Assembly (NCBI GenBank): GCA_012961725.1
Contig: DTYU01000042.1
Span: 1-7,946, forward strand
DNA from: Desulfotomaculum sp.
Lineage (GTDB): Bacteria > Bacillota > Desulfotomaculia > Desulfotomaculales > Ammonificaceae
Direction: 5' to 3'
Length of the DNA: 7,946 nucleotides
In this document: in pieces, positions 1 through 6,790 of the stretch
Layout of the letters: every line of letters starts with the position of its first letter
How positions within the stretch are numbered: position 1 is the stretch's first letter
Made by a program: the position numbers and the translations under genes
Notes under the pieces: generated by a model
Seen by the model: the letters and a program-made list of their open reading frames with translations, nothing else
The model's database searches: none
What the model was told of the DNA's origin: nothing

Positions 1-80
1 ACTCCGTGCCGCCCCGCTTTGCCGTGGCCGAGATCGTAAACCTGCAGGCGGTACGGGAGCAGGCACGGGGGAGGCGGTAG
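1..80 (+). CDS. csx15: C-terminal end of a Csx15-family CRISPR accessory protein (5' truncated by the window edge)
   Basis: Reading codons from position 3 gives an open frame to a TAG at 78-80. The last 25 residues include RFAVAEIVNLQAVREQAR. This stretch aligns without gaps to residues 284-301 of the next gene (RYELAQVVDLQECRDLAR): 8 of 18 identical and about 14 of 18 similar. It also resembles the C-terminal tail I remember for Csx15 proteins. Csx15 is a small type III CRISPR accessory family linked to cyclic-oligoadenylate binding or ring-nuclease activity; that is family knowledge from memory. The stretch is about 70% GC by hand count (56 of 80), richer than the following gene. Only the tail is visible, so I cannot say whether this is a stand-alone Csx15 or another fusion, and the catalytic region is outside the window. 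The same orientation and proximity suggest co-transcription with the next gene. Confidence 0.6.
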   Translation, partial: SVPPRFAVAEIVNLQAVREQARGRR

Positions 81-202
81 AGGGGAAGGGATCTCGAGGG
101 GTGGTCGTTGCGCGATGACGCGTTCGATGCGAGTGAGTTGGCGTTCTGACGCGGGTCGGTGTCGGAAAGGCTTTGCGGTCCGCTGTGTTTGGATGGGCTG
201 AA

Positions 203-210
203 AAGGAGGT
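203..210 (+). promoter_or_regulatory. Strong ribosome binding site for the AlbA_2-Csx15 gene
   Basis: AAGGAGGT is a near-perfect anti-16S match and ends 6 bases before the GTG at 217. It fixes that GTG as the start of the following gene, although the start codon itself is weak. Confidence 0.75.
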
Positions 211-216
211 TGAGCG

Positions 217-1155
217 GTGAACGTGACTATTTGGCGGCGTATCAGACGTTATGTGGACCTGGGTCACGAGGCACCAAAAGTAGACCTCAAGGTGACGCTT
301 GATTTAAGTACGAAACCGAATAGAGCGGAATTTGTCAAAGACGTCACTGCCATAGCCAACACTCCGGGCGGTACCGGGTATCTCATCCTGGGTGTTTGGG
401 ACAACAGAAAGCGTCCCCGGGTTACTTACAAGAAGCCTGAGGATTATGTGCCGGGTTTTGCACCAGAGGATCCGGACGCTTTTGAGAGAGAAATAATCGA
501 TGCGTTGAGCCACTATTGCAATCGAGTACCGGAGGTTAGGTTTAGCCAAGTCATGCATCCGCAAACCCAGCGCCTAATTGGTGTTGTAATCATCAGCCGC
601 TCTTCCGATAAACCACATGAGCTCATTCGTTCGGGTGAACGTATCGAGGCACCTGTCGTTTTCGTGCGCCGTGGCACGGCGACCTATAAAGCGACTGCGG
701 AGGAGATCGCCTCTATGGATAGAGAGAGGGAGGTGGGGCCGCTGTCAGAGGTCATCGTCGTGAACCTGAGCGGCCACCCCCTCACCGATTCTCAGCGGGA
801 GGAACTGGGCGCGAAATATCGTGTCTACGTGGAAGAGCTAATCGAACTGCCGGTTCATTTCGATCCCCAACAAGATCTCAAGTCACAGGCAAGGGAATAC
901 GTACACAGAATCGGTCTGGCCCCAGAGGAATGGTCAGAAAGACAGGTCCATGTCATTCTTCCAGGCCTTGCCCCGGGCGCTGCGGCTATTCTGGCTACCA
1001 TTCACGGGTTGAGTGGGGGATTCCCTAAAGTCTTGTGGATTTACCAAGCCCCTCATGATCGTACGCGGTACGAGCTTGCCCAGGTTGTTGATCTGCAAGA
1101 GTGCCGCGACCTGGCGCGAGAGGTGCGAGTCTCTGTTTTGGGAGAACCGTTATAA
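217..1155 (+). CDS. AlbA_2 (Schlafen-type) domain fused to a Csx15-like domain; candidate cOA-responsive effector
   Basis: The 312-residue product has two parts. Residues ~12-165 form an AlbA_2/Schlafen-type domain (formerly 'divergent AAA_4'). It shows E18-x4-D23-x-K25 (the family's E-x4-E-x-K motif), then F39-VKDV, then N48-T-P-G-G and G59-V-W-D62. Residues ~177-305 look like a complete Csx15 domain: VVNLSGHPLT (181-190), the LPVHFDPQQ segment, LPGLAPGAAAILATIHG (248-264), G-F-P (268-270) and the RYELAQVVDLQ tail. Family knowledge: AlbA_2 is the fold of Schlafen ribonucleases, and Csx15 is a type III CRISPR accessory tied to cOA. Inference: a cOA-sensing or cOA-degrading module controls a nucleic-acid-binding or nuclease module encoded beside Cas10. 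E18, D23 and D62 match the spacing of the Schlafen13 triad (E205, E210, D248), but this is a by-eye match. No transmembrane segment or signal peptide is seen. The 5' half is relatively AT-rich (26 of 60 GC at 301-360), unlike the upstream fragment. Many databases would name it only an ATP-binding or AlbA_2 protein. Confidence 0.8.
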   Translation: MNVTIWRRIRRYVDLGHEAPKVDLKVTLDLSTKPNRAEFVKDVTAIANTPGGTGYLILGVWDNRKRPRVTYKKPEDYVPGFAPEDPDAFEREIIDALSHYCNRVPEVRFSQVMHPQTQRLIGVVIISRSSDKPHELIRSGERIEAPVVFVRRGTATYKATAEEIASMDREREVGPLSEVIVVNLSGHPLTDSQREELGAKYRVYVEELIELPVHFDPQQDLKSQAREYVHRIGLAPEEWSERQVHVILPGLAPGAAAILATIHGLSGGFPKVLWIYQAPHDRTRYELAQVVDLQECRDLAREVRVSVLGEPL

Positions 1156-1223
1156 TGGTCTTTGAACTATCAGCGACGGGTTCAAGGGAGGTGATGAGGA
1201 GAGATTTCGAGATTGGCCGCTGA
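1155..1223 (+). CDS. Possible 22-residue small ORF coupled to the AlbA_2-Csx15 gene
   Basis: The stop of the preceding gene overlaps an ATG in a TAATG arrangement (1153-1157). A GGGAG at 1140-1144 lies 10 bases upstream. The frame stays open for 22 codons (MVFELSATG...RDFEIGR) to a TGA at 1221-1223, then cmr2 begins 21 bases later. I do not recognise the peptide. It has no signal peptide or membrane segment and a mixed, charged C-terminal half. A real peptide, a translation-relay ORF linking the accessory gene to cmr2, and chance are all possible; a frame this short is easily random. Confidence 0.18.
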   Translation: MVFELSATGSREVMRRDFEIGR

Positions 1224-1236
1224 GTACTTATCCGAA

Positions 1237-1243
1237 GGGAGGT
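1237..1243 (+). promoter_or_regulatory. Ribosome binding site of cmr2 (makes the exact start ambiguous)
   Basis: GGGAGGT is a strong Shine-Dalgarno sequence, but its GGAGG core ends only 2 bases before the ATG at 1245. The in-frame GTG at 1248 would have 5 bases of spacing and the ATG at 1257 would have 14. The GTG at 1248 fits spacing best. The difference is only one to four residues ahead of the conserved segment. Confidence 0.6.
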
Positions 1244-1244
1244 A

Positions 1245-3071
1245 ATGGTGCTACTCATGTCGGCAACGCAGCTAATGATTATTCACCTTGGGCCAGTGCA
1301 AGAATTTATCGCTACTGCCCGCCGGTGCCGTGACCTGTGGTTTGGCTCCTGGCTGTTGAGCGAGTTGGCTAAGGCAGCGGCGTGGGAGATGATTCGCCAA
1401 AACGGCGGCGGTATTTCTTGCCTAATTTTTCCTGCCCCCCAAGACCTTAGCGAATTGCAATCTGACGATTTTAATGTGCCAAACCGAATTGTGACAATAG
1501 TGGAGCAAAACCCAGAAGAATTAGGGAAGCGTGTCCGAGAAACCGTGCTTTCGCGGCTTGCTGAGCTTCGTGACGATGCCTACAGGAGACTTGGAGGAAC
1601 TGATATTGACCGGGCGGTTGCGAAGCGGCAAGTTGAAGACTTCTTGGAGATTTTCTGGGCGGCCTATCCTTTGTCTCGCGGATACGCGGAGACGCGCACC
1701 TGGGCCGAAGCTTTGCTGAATGCCCGGAAGGTGACATACAACTTTCCGCCTGTTATCTGGGGAAGTGCCACTTTGAAATGCTCGCTCGATGGCTGCCGGG
1801 AGTCGGTAATTCCTGAAAGCGCTTACCGTCAAGCGGCTACTAAAGAAACTGAACTTCGCATCAAGTATGGCGTAAGGTCCGGTGAGCGCATGTGCGGGAT
1901 CTGTCTGCTGAAGCGGCACGGCCGGCGGGGGAAAGAAGAGCATTTTTTCAGCACCTCTCACGTCGCTGCCCTGTCCTTGCTCGAAAGGCTTACTGAGAGA
2001 GATCGCCCACTCGTTGCCGAATACATTGAAAAGCTAAAGAAACTCGGTATTGCATCAGACGCACTCGGCACGGTCGGGATGCCTCATCCGGTCTTTGGGA
2101 GGCATGACGGCTATTTGCTTTTTGAGGAACGTCTCGGTGAGTACCTACCCAAAGACCGGCTGCCTCAAGCCAAAGAGGCGCTGCGCCGCTTTCTGCAACA
2201 GGCCTTTGGTGGCAAGAAGCCGCTTCCTTACTATGCTCTTTTGCTCGCGGACGGCGATCACATGGGAAGAGTGATTAATGCCCAGAAGACGCCCGAAAAA
2301 CACCGTGAGCTTTCTCGTACACAGAGTTCGTTTGCTCGGGACGTGCGGGGTATTGTGCGGAGCCACCGAGGCTCACTGATCTATTCTGGCGGAGATGATG
2401 TCCTGGCGCTGGTGCCGCTACACAAGGTGCTCGCGTGCGCCCGTAGCTTGGCCGAAACCTTCCGCCAGCGACTGGCAAGCTTTCGGGCGGACGATGGCCG
2501 CACTACGCCGACGCTCTCTGCTGGTATCGTCATTGTCCACCACCTTGATCCCTTGGCCGATGCGCTGGAGCTGGGACGTAACGCTGAGGAGACGGCGAAA
2601 TCATTGCCGGGGAAGAATGCCTTAGCGGTAACTTTGTGTAAGCGGAGCGGGGAATCGCGGACAGTTAAGGGGACATGGGGCACGCTGGACCGGTGGCTTG
2701 AATGGTTCATTGAGCTGCACCTTGCCGAAGCGATTCCTGACGGCGCCGCTTATGAACTCCGGGACCTTGCCAGGACCCTTAAGGTGCGGGATGAGGACCC
2801 AGACACGGCAGTAAGGGTCAGACTTCAAGAAGCGGCACGCGTTGAGGCCGTCCGGATCTTGCGGTGCAAGCGGGCTAAACGGGGCGCCGAAGAAATAGCC
2901 GAGGGGGTTTTAAAGGAGTTAGAGAGCCGACTGAAGGAAGGTGAGTTCTCGTTTGACGCGCTTAACCAGTTGGCTGACGAGATCATTATTGCGCGTGAAT
3001 TCGCCCTTGCCATGGAGCTTGCGGGTGAACGTAGGGTGGCTACACCAGATAGGGAGGAGGAGCAGAGGTGA
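1245..3071 (+). CDS. cmr2: Cas10/Cmr2, large subunit of the type III-B complex; HD-less, with intact cyclase motif
   Basis: This is the signature subunit of the Cmr complex. On target-RNA binding, its palm domain is expected to polymerise ATP into cyclic oligoadenylates. The protein opens almost directly with the conserved LGPVQEFIATARRCRDLWFGS segment (residues 15-35). It therefore lacks the N-terminal HD nuclease domain; the 608 residues compare with about 870 in HD-bearing Pyrococcus Cmr2. A zinc-finger pattern C179-x4-C184 ... C217-x2-C220 follows. The catalytic palm contains ADGDHMG (D336, D338) and, after a GGDEF-like interval, SGGDD (G382-D385), so the metal-binding residues appear intact. 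The C-terminal ~170 residues are helix-rich, as in domain 4. The stop overlaps the GTG of cmr3 by 4 bases. The start is uncertain between 1245, 1248 and 1257, because the Shine-Dalgarno sits very close to 1245. Assignment is near certain; cOA production is inferred from the motifs. Confidence 0.96.
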   Translation: MVLLMSATQLMIIHLGPVQEFIATARRCRDLWFGSWLLSELAKAAAWEMIRQNGGGISCLIFPAPQDLSELQSDDFNVPNRIVTIVEQNPEELGKRVRETVLSRLAELRDDAYRRLGGTDIDRAVAKRQVEDFLEIFWAAYPLSRGYAETRTWAEALLNARKVTYNFPPVIWGSATLKCSLDGCRESVIPESAYRQAATKETELRIKYGVRSGERMCGICLLKRHGRRGKEEHFFSTSHVAALSLLERLTERDRPLVAEYIEKLKKLGIASDALGTVGMPHPVFGRHDGYLLFEERLGEYLPKDRLPQAKEALRRFLQQAFGGKKPLPYYALLLADGDHMGRVINAQKTPEKHRELSRTQSSFARDVRGIVRSHRGSLIYSGGDDVLALVPLHKVLACARSLAETFRQRLASFRADDGRTTPTLSAGIVIVHHLDPLADALELGRNAEETAKSLPGKNALAVTLCKRSGESRTVKGTWGTLDRWLEWFIELHLAEAIPDGAAYELRDLARTLKVRDEDPDTAVRVRLQEAARVEAVRILRCKRAKRGAEEIAEGVLKELESRLKEGEFSFDALNQLADEIIIAREFALAMELAGERRVATPDREEEQR

Positions 3072-4252
3072 GCGTCTGGATCATTGAGCCCCGTGACCCT
3101 CTGATTGTCAGGGATGGTCGACCTTTCGGGCCGTTTCCTGGGGCACGGGCTTTTTCGCTGAAGTTCCCGTTTCCGTCTACTGTGGCAGGGGGTGTGCGCA
3201 CACGCGTCGGTCTATACAAGTACGGCCGGTTTGATCCTGATGCCATACAAGAAATCAAGCGTATTCGGGTGCGCGGGCCCTTACTGGCGGAGCTGGACAC
3301 AACCGGCGAGGACGTTGCCGAGTGGCTGGTTGCGGCACCGGCCGACGCTCTGTTACTCGAATTGGAGCCGGCTCAGCCGGGCAAGGCGAGGCTTAAACGG
3401 TTGGTGCCGCTGGCATTGCCGCCCGGGGCAAAGACCGATCTGACTGCTTCAGCACCGGAAATGGCACTGGTCGGGCTGCCGCAGCCTGACCCCCGCAAGC
3501 TGCACGGCCGGGTGCTGCCATACTGGCGGTGGCCCTACTTTGAAAAGTGGCTGGAGGCACCCGCAGATAAGGAGGTAAGCTTGAGCGATTTAGGGTGCGA
3601 CGGCCCGGTTTCACAAGCACGGATGCACGTAAGTATAAGGCCTGAAACGCAAACAGCCGACGAAGAGCGGGGGGCGCTGTTTCAGACCCGCGGCCTGGAA
3701 TTTGTCCGTACTGCTGAAGCGGGGATGCTGAGGTCTCTGCGCCGGCTGGGCCTGGCGGTTGCTGTGGACACTCTGGATTTAAGACCGGGTGTTGCACCGC
3801 TGGGCGGGGAAAGACGGTTGGTTTACTGGAGGCAGAGCCAGCGGACGTTCCCGTCTTTCCCTGAATCCTTGAAACAAAAAATCATCGCTTCGCGGCACTG
3901 CCGCCTGATACTGCTGACGCCGGCCCATTTCTTAGATGGCTGGAAGCCGCGGTGGCTGCTTGAGCGACGGCAGGGGGTGAAACCGACGCTGCGGGCGATT
4001 GCAGTTAAGCGGCCCGAAGTGGTGTCAGGCTGGGATTTCGAGCAGGGGAAAGCCAAGCCGACGCGGCGTCTTGCCCCAGCGGGCAGTGTGTATTTCTTGC
4101 GACTTGAGGGTGACGAGGATGCCTTGGCGAAGTGGCTCGAAGCCACCTGGATGGAGGCTGTCAGCGATGGCGAGCAGGACCGCCACGACGGTTTCGGCTT
4201 GGCCGTACTGGGTGTCTGGGATGGTCAATTGCACCCTATGGAGGTGACATAA
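3068..4252 (+). CDS. cmr3: Cmr3, RAMP subunit of the type III-B complex (crRNA 5'-handle end)
   Basis: The product is 394 residues. The N-terminus carries the Cmr3 hallmark IIEPRDPLIVRDGRPFG (residues 5-21), followed by FPFPSTVAGGVRTR (33-46), the first RAMP segment. A C-terminal glycine-rich loop HDGFGLAVLG is at 373-382. In characterised complexes Cmr3 pairs with Cas10 at the foot of the particle and holds the 5' repeat-derived tag of the crRNA. It acts in the cytoplasm as a structural and RNA-binding subunit, with no catalytic residues expected. The GTG start is supported by GAGGAGG at 3054-3060, 7 bases upstream. A GTGA overlap with the cmr2 stop implies translational coupling, which suits two subunits that bind each other directly. 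Nothing looks truncated. Confidence 0.95.
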   Translation: MSVWIIEPRDPLIVRDGRPFGPFPGARAFSLKFPFPSTVAGGVRTRVGLYKYGRFDPDAIQEIKRIRVRGPLLAELDTTGEDVAEWLVAAPADALLLELEPAQPGKARLKRLVPLALPPGAKTDLTASAPEMALVGLPQPDPRKLHGRVLPYWRWPYFEKWLEAPADKEVSLSDLGCDGPVSQARMHVSIRPETQTADEERGALFQTRGLEFVRTAEAGMLRSLRRLGLAVAVDTLDLRPGVAPLGGERRLVYWRQSQRTFPSFPESLKQKIIASRHCRLILLTPAHFLDGWKPRWLLERRQGVKPTLRAIAVKRPEVVSGWDFEQGKAKPTRRLAPAGSVYFLRLEGDEDALAKWLEATWMEAVSDGEQDRHDGFGLAVLGVWDGQLHPMEVT

Positions 4253-4256
4253 GGAT

Positions 4257-5525
4257 ATGCGCAAACTGCCAAGAGACGAGCAGGGCAGCGAGCTTTCTCC
4301 GCCACGGGTTCAGCCGGATTACGACAAGCGCCGCCTTAAGAGCAAAGAGATTGCACTGGTGACTCAGGTCCGCCATTATGAACTCATCACGCCGCTTTTT
4401 GGCGGTGGGGTCGTGCCGGGGGAAGCCGACCCAGTAACGCTCATTCGCGGGCCTGCGATTCGGGGTCAGCTTCGCTTTTGGTGGCGGGTCTGCCGGGGCG
4501 GACAATCAAACGGCGATCTCTGGGCTATGAAGGCAAGGGAGGACGAGCTTTGGGGAGCAGCGAGCACGGAAAAGAAACCGTGCCCGTCGCAGGTACAGAT
4601 TAGGCTGGAAATTACCGGCCGAGGCCAGACCGAACAGCCTTTTGTAACGCGGACCCGCCCTTCGCCCAATTGGAGGGATTTGGCCTATGCTGCGTTTCCG
4701 CTCCAAGATAAGACGCCTCCTGGCAAGGTGGTTGTCGGGCCACAGTTCATGCTTACCCTTACTTTTCCCCAGAAGCACCAGGCCGAGGTCGAGGCGGCAC
4801 TCTGGGCCTGGGAGACCTTTGGCGGAGTTGGCGCCCGCACCCGGCGTGGCTTTGGGGCGCTCAAACTGGTAAGTGTTAACGGGAAGCCGGTAACTCCACC
4901 GCGGACTGCCAAGGTCGAATCTGAGATTCGCAGAGGCTTGCGGCAACATGTGGTCGACGGCGAGTGGCCCGCTGGCGTGCCTCATCTTTCCCGCAAACCG
5001 GAAATGAAGGTGACCAAGCGACAGGGTAACCCAGATGCTGCCTGGAAGTACCTGATAACGCGCCTAAAGAAGTTCCGCCAGGCCCGCCATCCCGGCACTT
5101 TGCCAAAGCAGCCCGGTCGCAGCAAGTGGCCGGAGCCAGATGCCATTAGAAGGCTTATGGGCCAGCGAAGTACAAAGCATCCCAATGACGTGCTGAATAT
5201 TAACAAATTTCCGCGGGCGGCCTTCGGTTTGCCGGTTGTGTTTCATTTCAAAGATAAGGACGATCCGCAAGACACCATTCTTCAAAGAAAGGATTACGAC
5301 CGGCTGGCCAGCCCGCTGATTCTTCGTCCCTTGGCTTGTGCCGACGGGGCAGTGGGATTGGCGCTGATACTTGAAGGCACCGGTCTCACAGAACTCCCCG
5401 GGGAGCTTGTGCTTAAGGTTGCAGAGAAGACGGTCACGGCTGTCCTTGACAAGGCGGAGGCAGGTGAGATCGAGCCGCTTGGCGGCGATCCTGATGTTCT
5501 AAGCGCTTTTCTGAAGACTCTGTAA
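4257..5525 (+). CDS. cmr1: Cmr1, RAMP subunit of the type III-B complex (crRNA 3' end)
   Basis: The product is 422 residues. After a proline- and charge-rich N-terminal stretch (residues 1-37) comes the family core YELITPLFGGGVVPGEADP (41-59), then TLIRGPAIRGQLRFWWR (61-77), a classic Cmr1 RAMP motif. The glycine-rich loop FGGVGARTRRGFGALKL is at 188-204. The C-terminal half includes FPRAAFGLPVVFHF and a later ASPLILRP segment, both typical of Cmr1. Cmr1 sits with Cmr6 at the head of the complex and contacts the 3' end of the crRNA. The ATG at 4257 is supported by GGAGGTGA at 4240-4247, which lies inside the end of cmr3; the intergenic gap is 4 bases. The N-terminal extension has good ribosome-binding support and resembles that of some other Cmr1 proteins, so I take it as real. 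Here the gene sits third, between cmr3 and cmr4, rather than first. Confidence 0.95.
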   Translation: MRKLPRDEQGSELSPPRVQPDYDKRRLKSKEIALVTQVRHYELITPLFGGGVVPGEADPVTLIRGPAIRGQLRFWWRVCRGGQSNGDLWAMKAREDELWGAASTEKKPCPSQVQIRLEITGRGQTEQPFVTRTRPSPNWRDLAYAAFPLQDKTPPGKVVVGPQFMLTLTFPQKHQAEVEAALWAWETFGGVGARTRRGFGALKLVSVNGKPVTPPRTAKVESEIRRGLRQHVVDGEWPAGVPHLSRKPEMKVTKRQGNPDAAWKYLITRLKKFRQARHPGTLPKQPGRSKWPEPDAIRRLMGQRSTKHPNDVLNINKFPRAAFGLPVVFHFKDKDDPQDTILQRKDYDRLASPLILRPLACADGAVGLALILEGTGLTELPGELVLKVAEKTVTAVLDKAEAGEIEPLGGDPDVLSAFLKTL

Positions 5526-5556
5526 TTCTCGTTGATTTGAAGGAGGTTCTGAGGAG

Positions 5557-6441
5557 ATGGAAGCCCGTTTACTCTTCGTACACGCCTTTTCGCCGCTTCA
5601 CGCCGGAACGGGACAAGCCGCCGGTGTGATCGATTTACCGGTAGCCCGCGAGAAGGCAACCGGTCTCCCTTACCTTCCGGGTTCTTCCCTTAAAGGGGTA
5701 TTACGGGAGGCTTGTAGAGACAAGGACCTGCAGAAGAAAATCTTCGGCCCAGATACGACCGAAGCCTCGGAGCATGCAGGTTCGGTACAGATATCGGACC
5801 AGCGGTTGCTGGCACTGCCTGTGCGGAGCCTTAAAGCCACCTTTGCCTGGGTGACCTCCCCATATGTTTTGCACCGTCTCTTGCGGGACGCGGCATGCGT
5901 TGCCGCTGCCGCTCCGCCGCCAGACGTGCCGGAGCCTGCTTCGACTGCCTCTTGCCTGGTCTCTGACGGCGTGAGCGCCATTGTGCAACGTGACCAAGTT
6001 ATTCTCGAAGATCTTGACCTCAAGGCGAGTAGCGACAAAAAAACGAAAGCATGGGCGGATTGGATCCAGGGGCAAGTCTTTACCGATGACCCAGCATGGG
6101 GGCGGTTCTTCGCAGACCGCTTCTGCGTCCTGCACGATGAGGTCTTGAGTTTCTTGGTGGAGACGGCTACCGAAATCACGGCGCGGATAAGGCTCCGGGA
6201 AGACGCGAAAACGGTGGAGCAAGGCGGGCTCTGGTACGAAGAGGCCCTGCCGGCTGAGACGATTCTCTCTGGGCTGGTTGTGGCGACGCCCGTGGATAAG
6301 GTTAAGATCGGGACACAAGAAGTGTTTCAAAAGCTAACGGAGTTGATTAACAAGCCGCTGCAACTGGGTGGCAAGGCAACGGTGGGCCGGGGGCTATGCC
6401 GGTTACGGCTTGCAGGGGGTGTCAGCCGTGCGAACACGTAG
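5557..6441 (+). CDS. cmr4: Cmr4, backbone RAMP subunit and target-RNA endoribonuclease
   Basis: The 294-residue product begins LLFVHAFSPLHAGTGQ (5-20) and continues VIDLPVAREKATGLPYLPGS (24-43) and SLKGVLRE (44-51). D26 within the I-D-L-P motif matches the conserved Asp that cuts target RNA at 6-base intervals in Pyrococcus Cmr4, so the backbone nuclease should be active. ISDQRLLALPVRS with FAWVTSPYVLHR is the family's central block. GGKATVGRGL (271-280) is the C-terminal glycine-rich RAMP loop. Several copies of Cmr4 form the filament along the crRNA. The ATG is preceded by AAGGAGGT at 5540-5547. A 31-base gap separates it from cmr1, the largest gap inside the operon, and its last 14 bases overlap the start of cmr5. 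Length and motifs are ordinary for the family. Confidence 0.96.
   Translation: MEARLLFVHAFSPLHAGTGQAAGVIDLPVAREKATGLPYLPGSSLKGVLREACRDKDLQKKIFGPDTTEASEHAGSVQISDQRLLALPVRSLKATFAWVTSPYVLHRLLRDAACVAAAAPPPDVPEPASTASCLVSDGVSAIVQRDQVILEDLDLKASSDKKTKAWADWIQGQVFTDDPAWGRFFADRFCVLHDEVLSFLVETATEITARIRLREDAKTVEQGGLWYEEALPAETILSGLVVATPVDKVKIGTQEVFQKLTELINKPLQLGGKATVGRGLCRLRLAGGVSRANT
6415..6419 (+). promoter_or_regulatory. Ribosome binding site setting the cmr5 start inside cmr4
   Basis: A GGGGG run inside the 3' end of cmr4 lies 8 bases before the GTG at 6428. It supports that codon over the in-frame ATG at 6368, which would add 20 unconserved residues read from the cmr4 frame region. Confidence 0.5.
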
Positions 6442-6790
6442 TCAGGAATACGCGGCAAAGATTTTTGAGCAGGTCAAAAATGTAAGCGAAGAGGAGCGGC
6501 AGAAGTACGGTTCCTTGGCCCACCGGTTACCGGTACTCGTACGCACCGCCGGGTTGGCCCAGGCACTGGCCTTCGTCGAGGCCCGCGGTGGTGCGGCGGG
6601 GAAGAAACTACTGGCGCACCTTGCGGAGGTGATCCGGGAAGATGAGTTGCTTAGACAAAGCCGCGAGGCCCAGCTTGAAGAGTACATGTACCTTACCCGC
6701 AAGGTGTTGACCGCCCTAACATGGTACAAACGGTTCGCCCAGTCGGTACTCGGTGTGGAGGCGACTGCCGACAAGGAGGTGGGTGAATGA
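6428..6790 (+). CDS. cmr5: Cmr5, small helical subunit of the type III-B complex
   Basis: From the GTG at 6428 the product has 120 residues and begins MRTRSQEYAAKIFEQVK, the usual Cmr5 N-terminus. LPVLVRTAGLAQALAFVEA in the middle is the family core, followed by long amphipathic helices ending ...YLTRKVLTALTWYKRFAQS. Cmr5 is an all-alpha protein that stacks along the Cmr4 filament as the minor 'belly' filament, near the target strand; it has no catalytic role. I prefer 6428 over the upstream in-frame ATG at 6368 because the family homology begins at residue 1 of this choice, the length is normal, and a G-rich ribosome binding site sits 8 bases upstream. The gene starts 14 bases inside cmr4 and its TGA overlaps the cmr6 ATG by 4 bases (ATGA). 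Confidence 0.93.
   Translation: MRTRSQEYAAKIFEQVKNVSEEERQKYGSLAHRLPVLVRTAGLAQALAFVEARGGAAGKKLLAHLAEVIREDELLRQSREAQLEEYMYLTRKVLTALTWYKRFAQSVLGVEATADKEVGE

Noticed and set aside
141..152. GCGT-TCTG-ACGC hairpin in the gap before the fusion gene
   Set aside because: A 4-base-pair stem with no extension and no T-run; expected by chance in GC-rich sequence.
1151..1156. Perfect TATAAT hexamer at the end of the AlbA_2-Csx15 gene, as a promoter for the cmr operon
   Set aside because: No recognisable -35 element lies 16-18 bases upstream (1127-1134 reads gagtctct-like sequence) and there is no TGn extension. The hexamer arises from Leu and stop codons. It remains possible but is not supported enough to annotate.
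1521..1961. 146-codon open frame on the minus strand
   Set aside because: It is antisense to the conserved Cas10 region including the zinc-finger cysteines. The low-complexity, basic/proline-rich translation is typical of a shadow frame.
5701..6330. 209-codon open frame on the minus strand
   Set aside because: It lies wholly inside cmr4, antisense. Its composition mirrors the cmr4 codons, it has no recognisable domain, and the sense gene is certain.
6368..6427. Longer Cmr5 starting at the ATG at 6368
   Set aside because: The extra 20 residues derive from overlap with the conserved glycine-rich end of cmr4 and show no Cmr5 homology. The GTG at 6428 gives the normal N-terminus and length.
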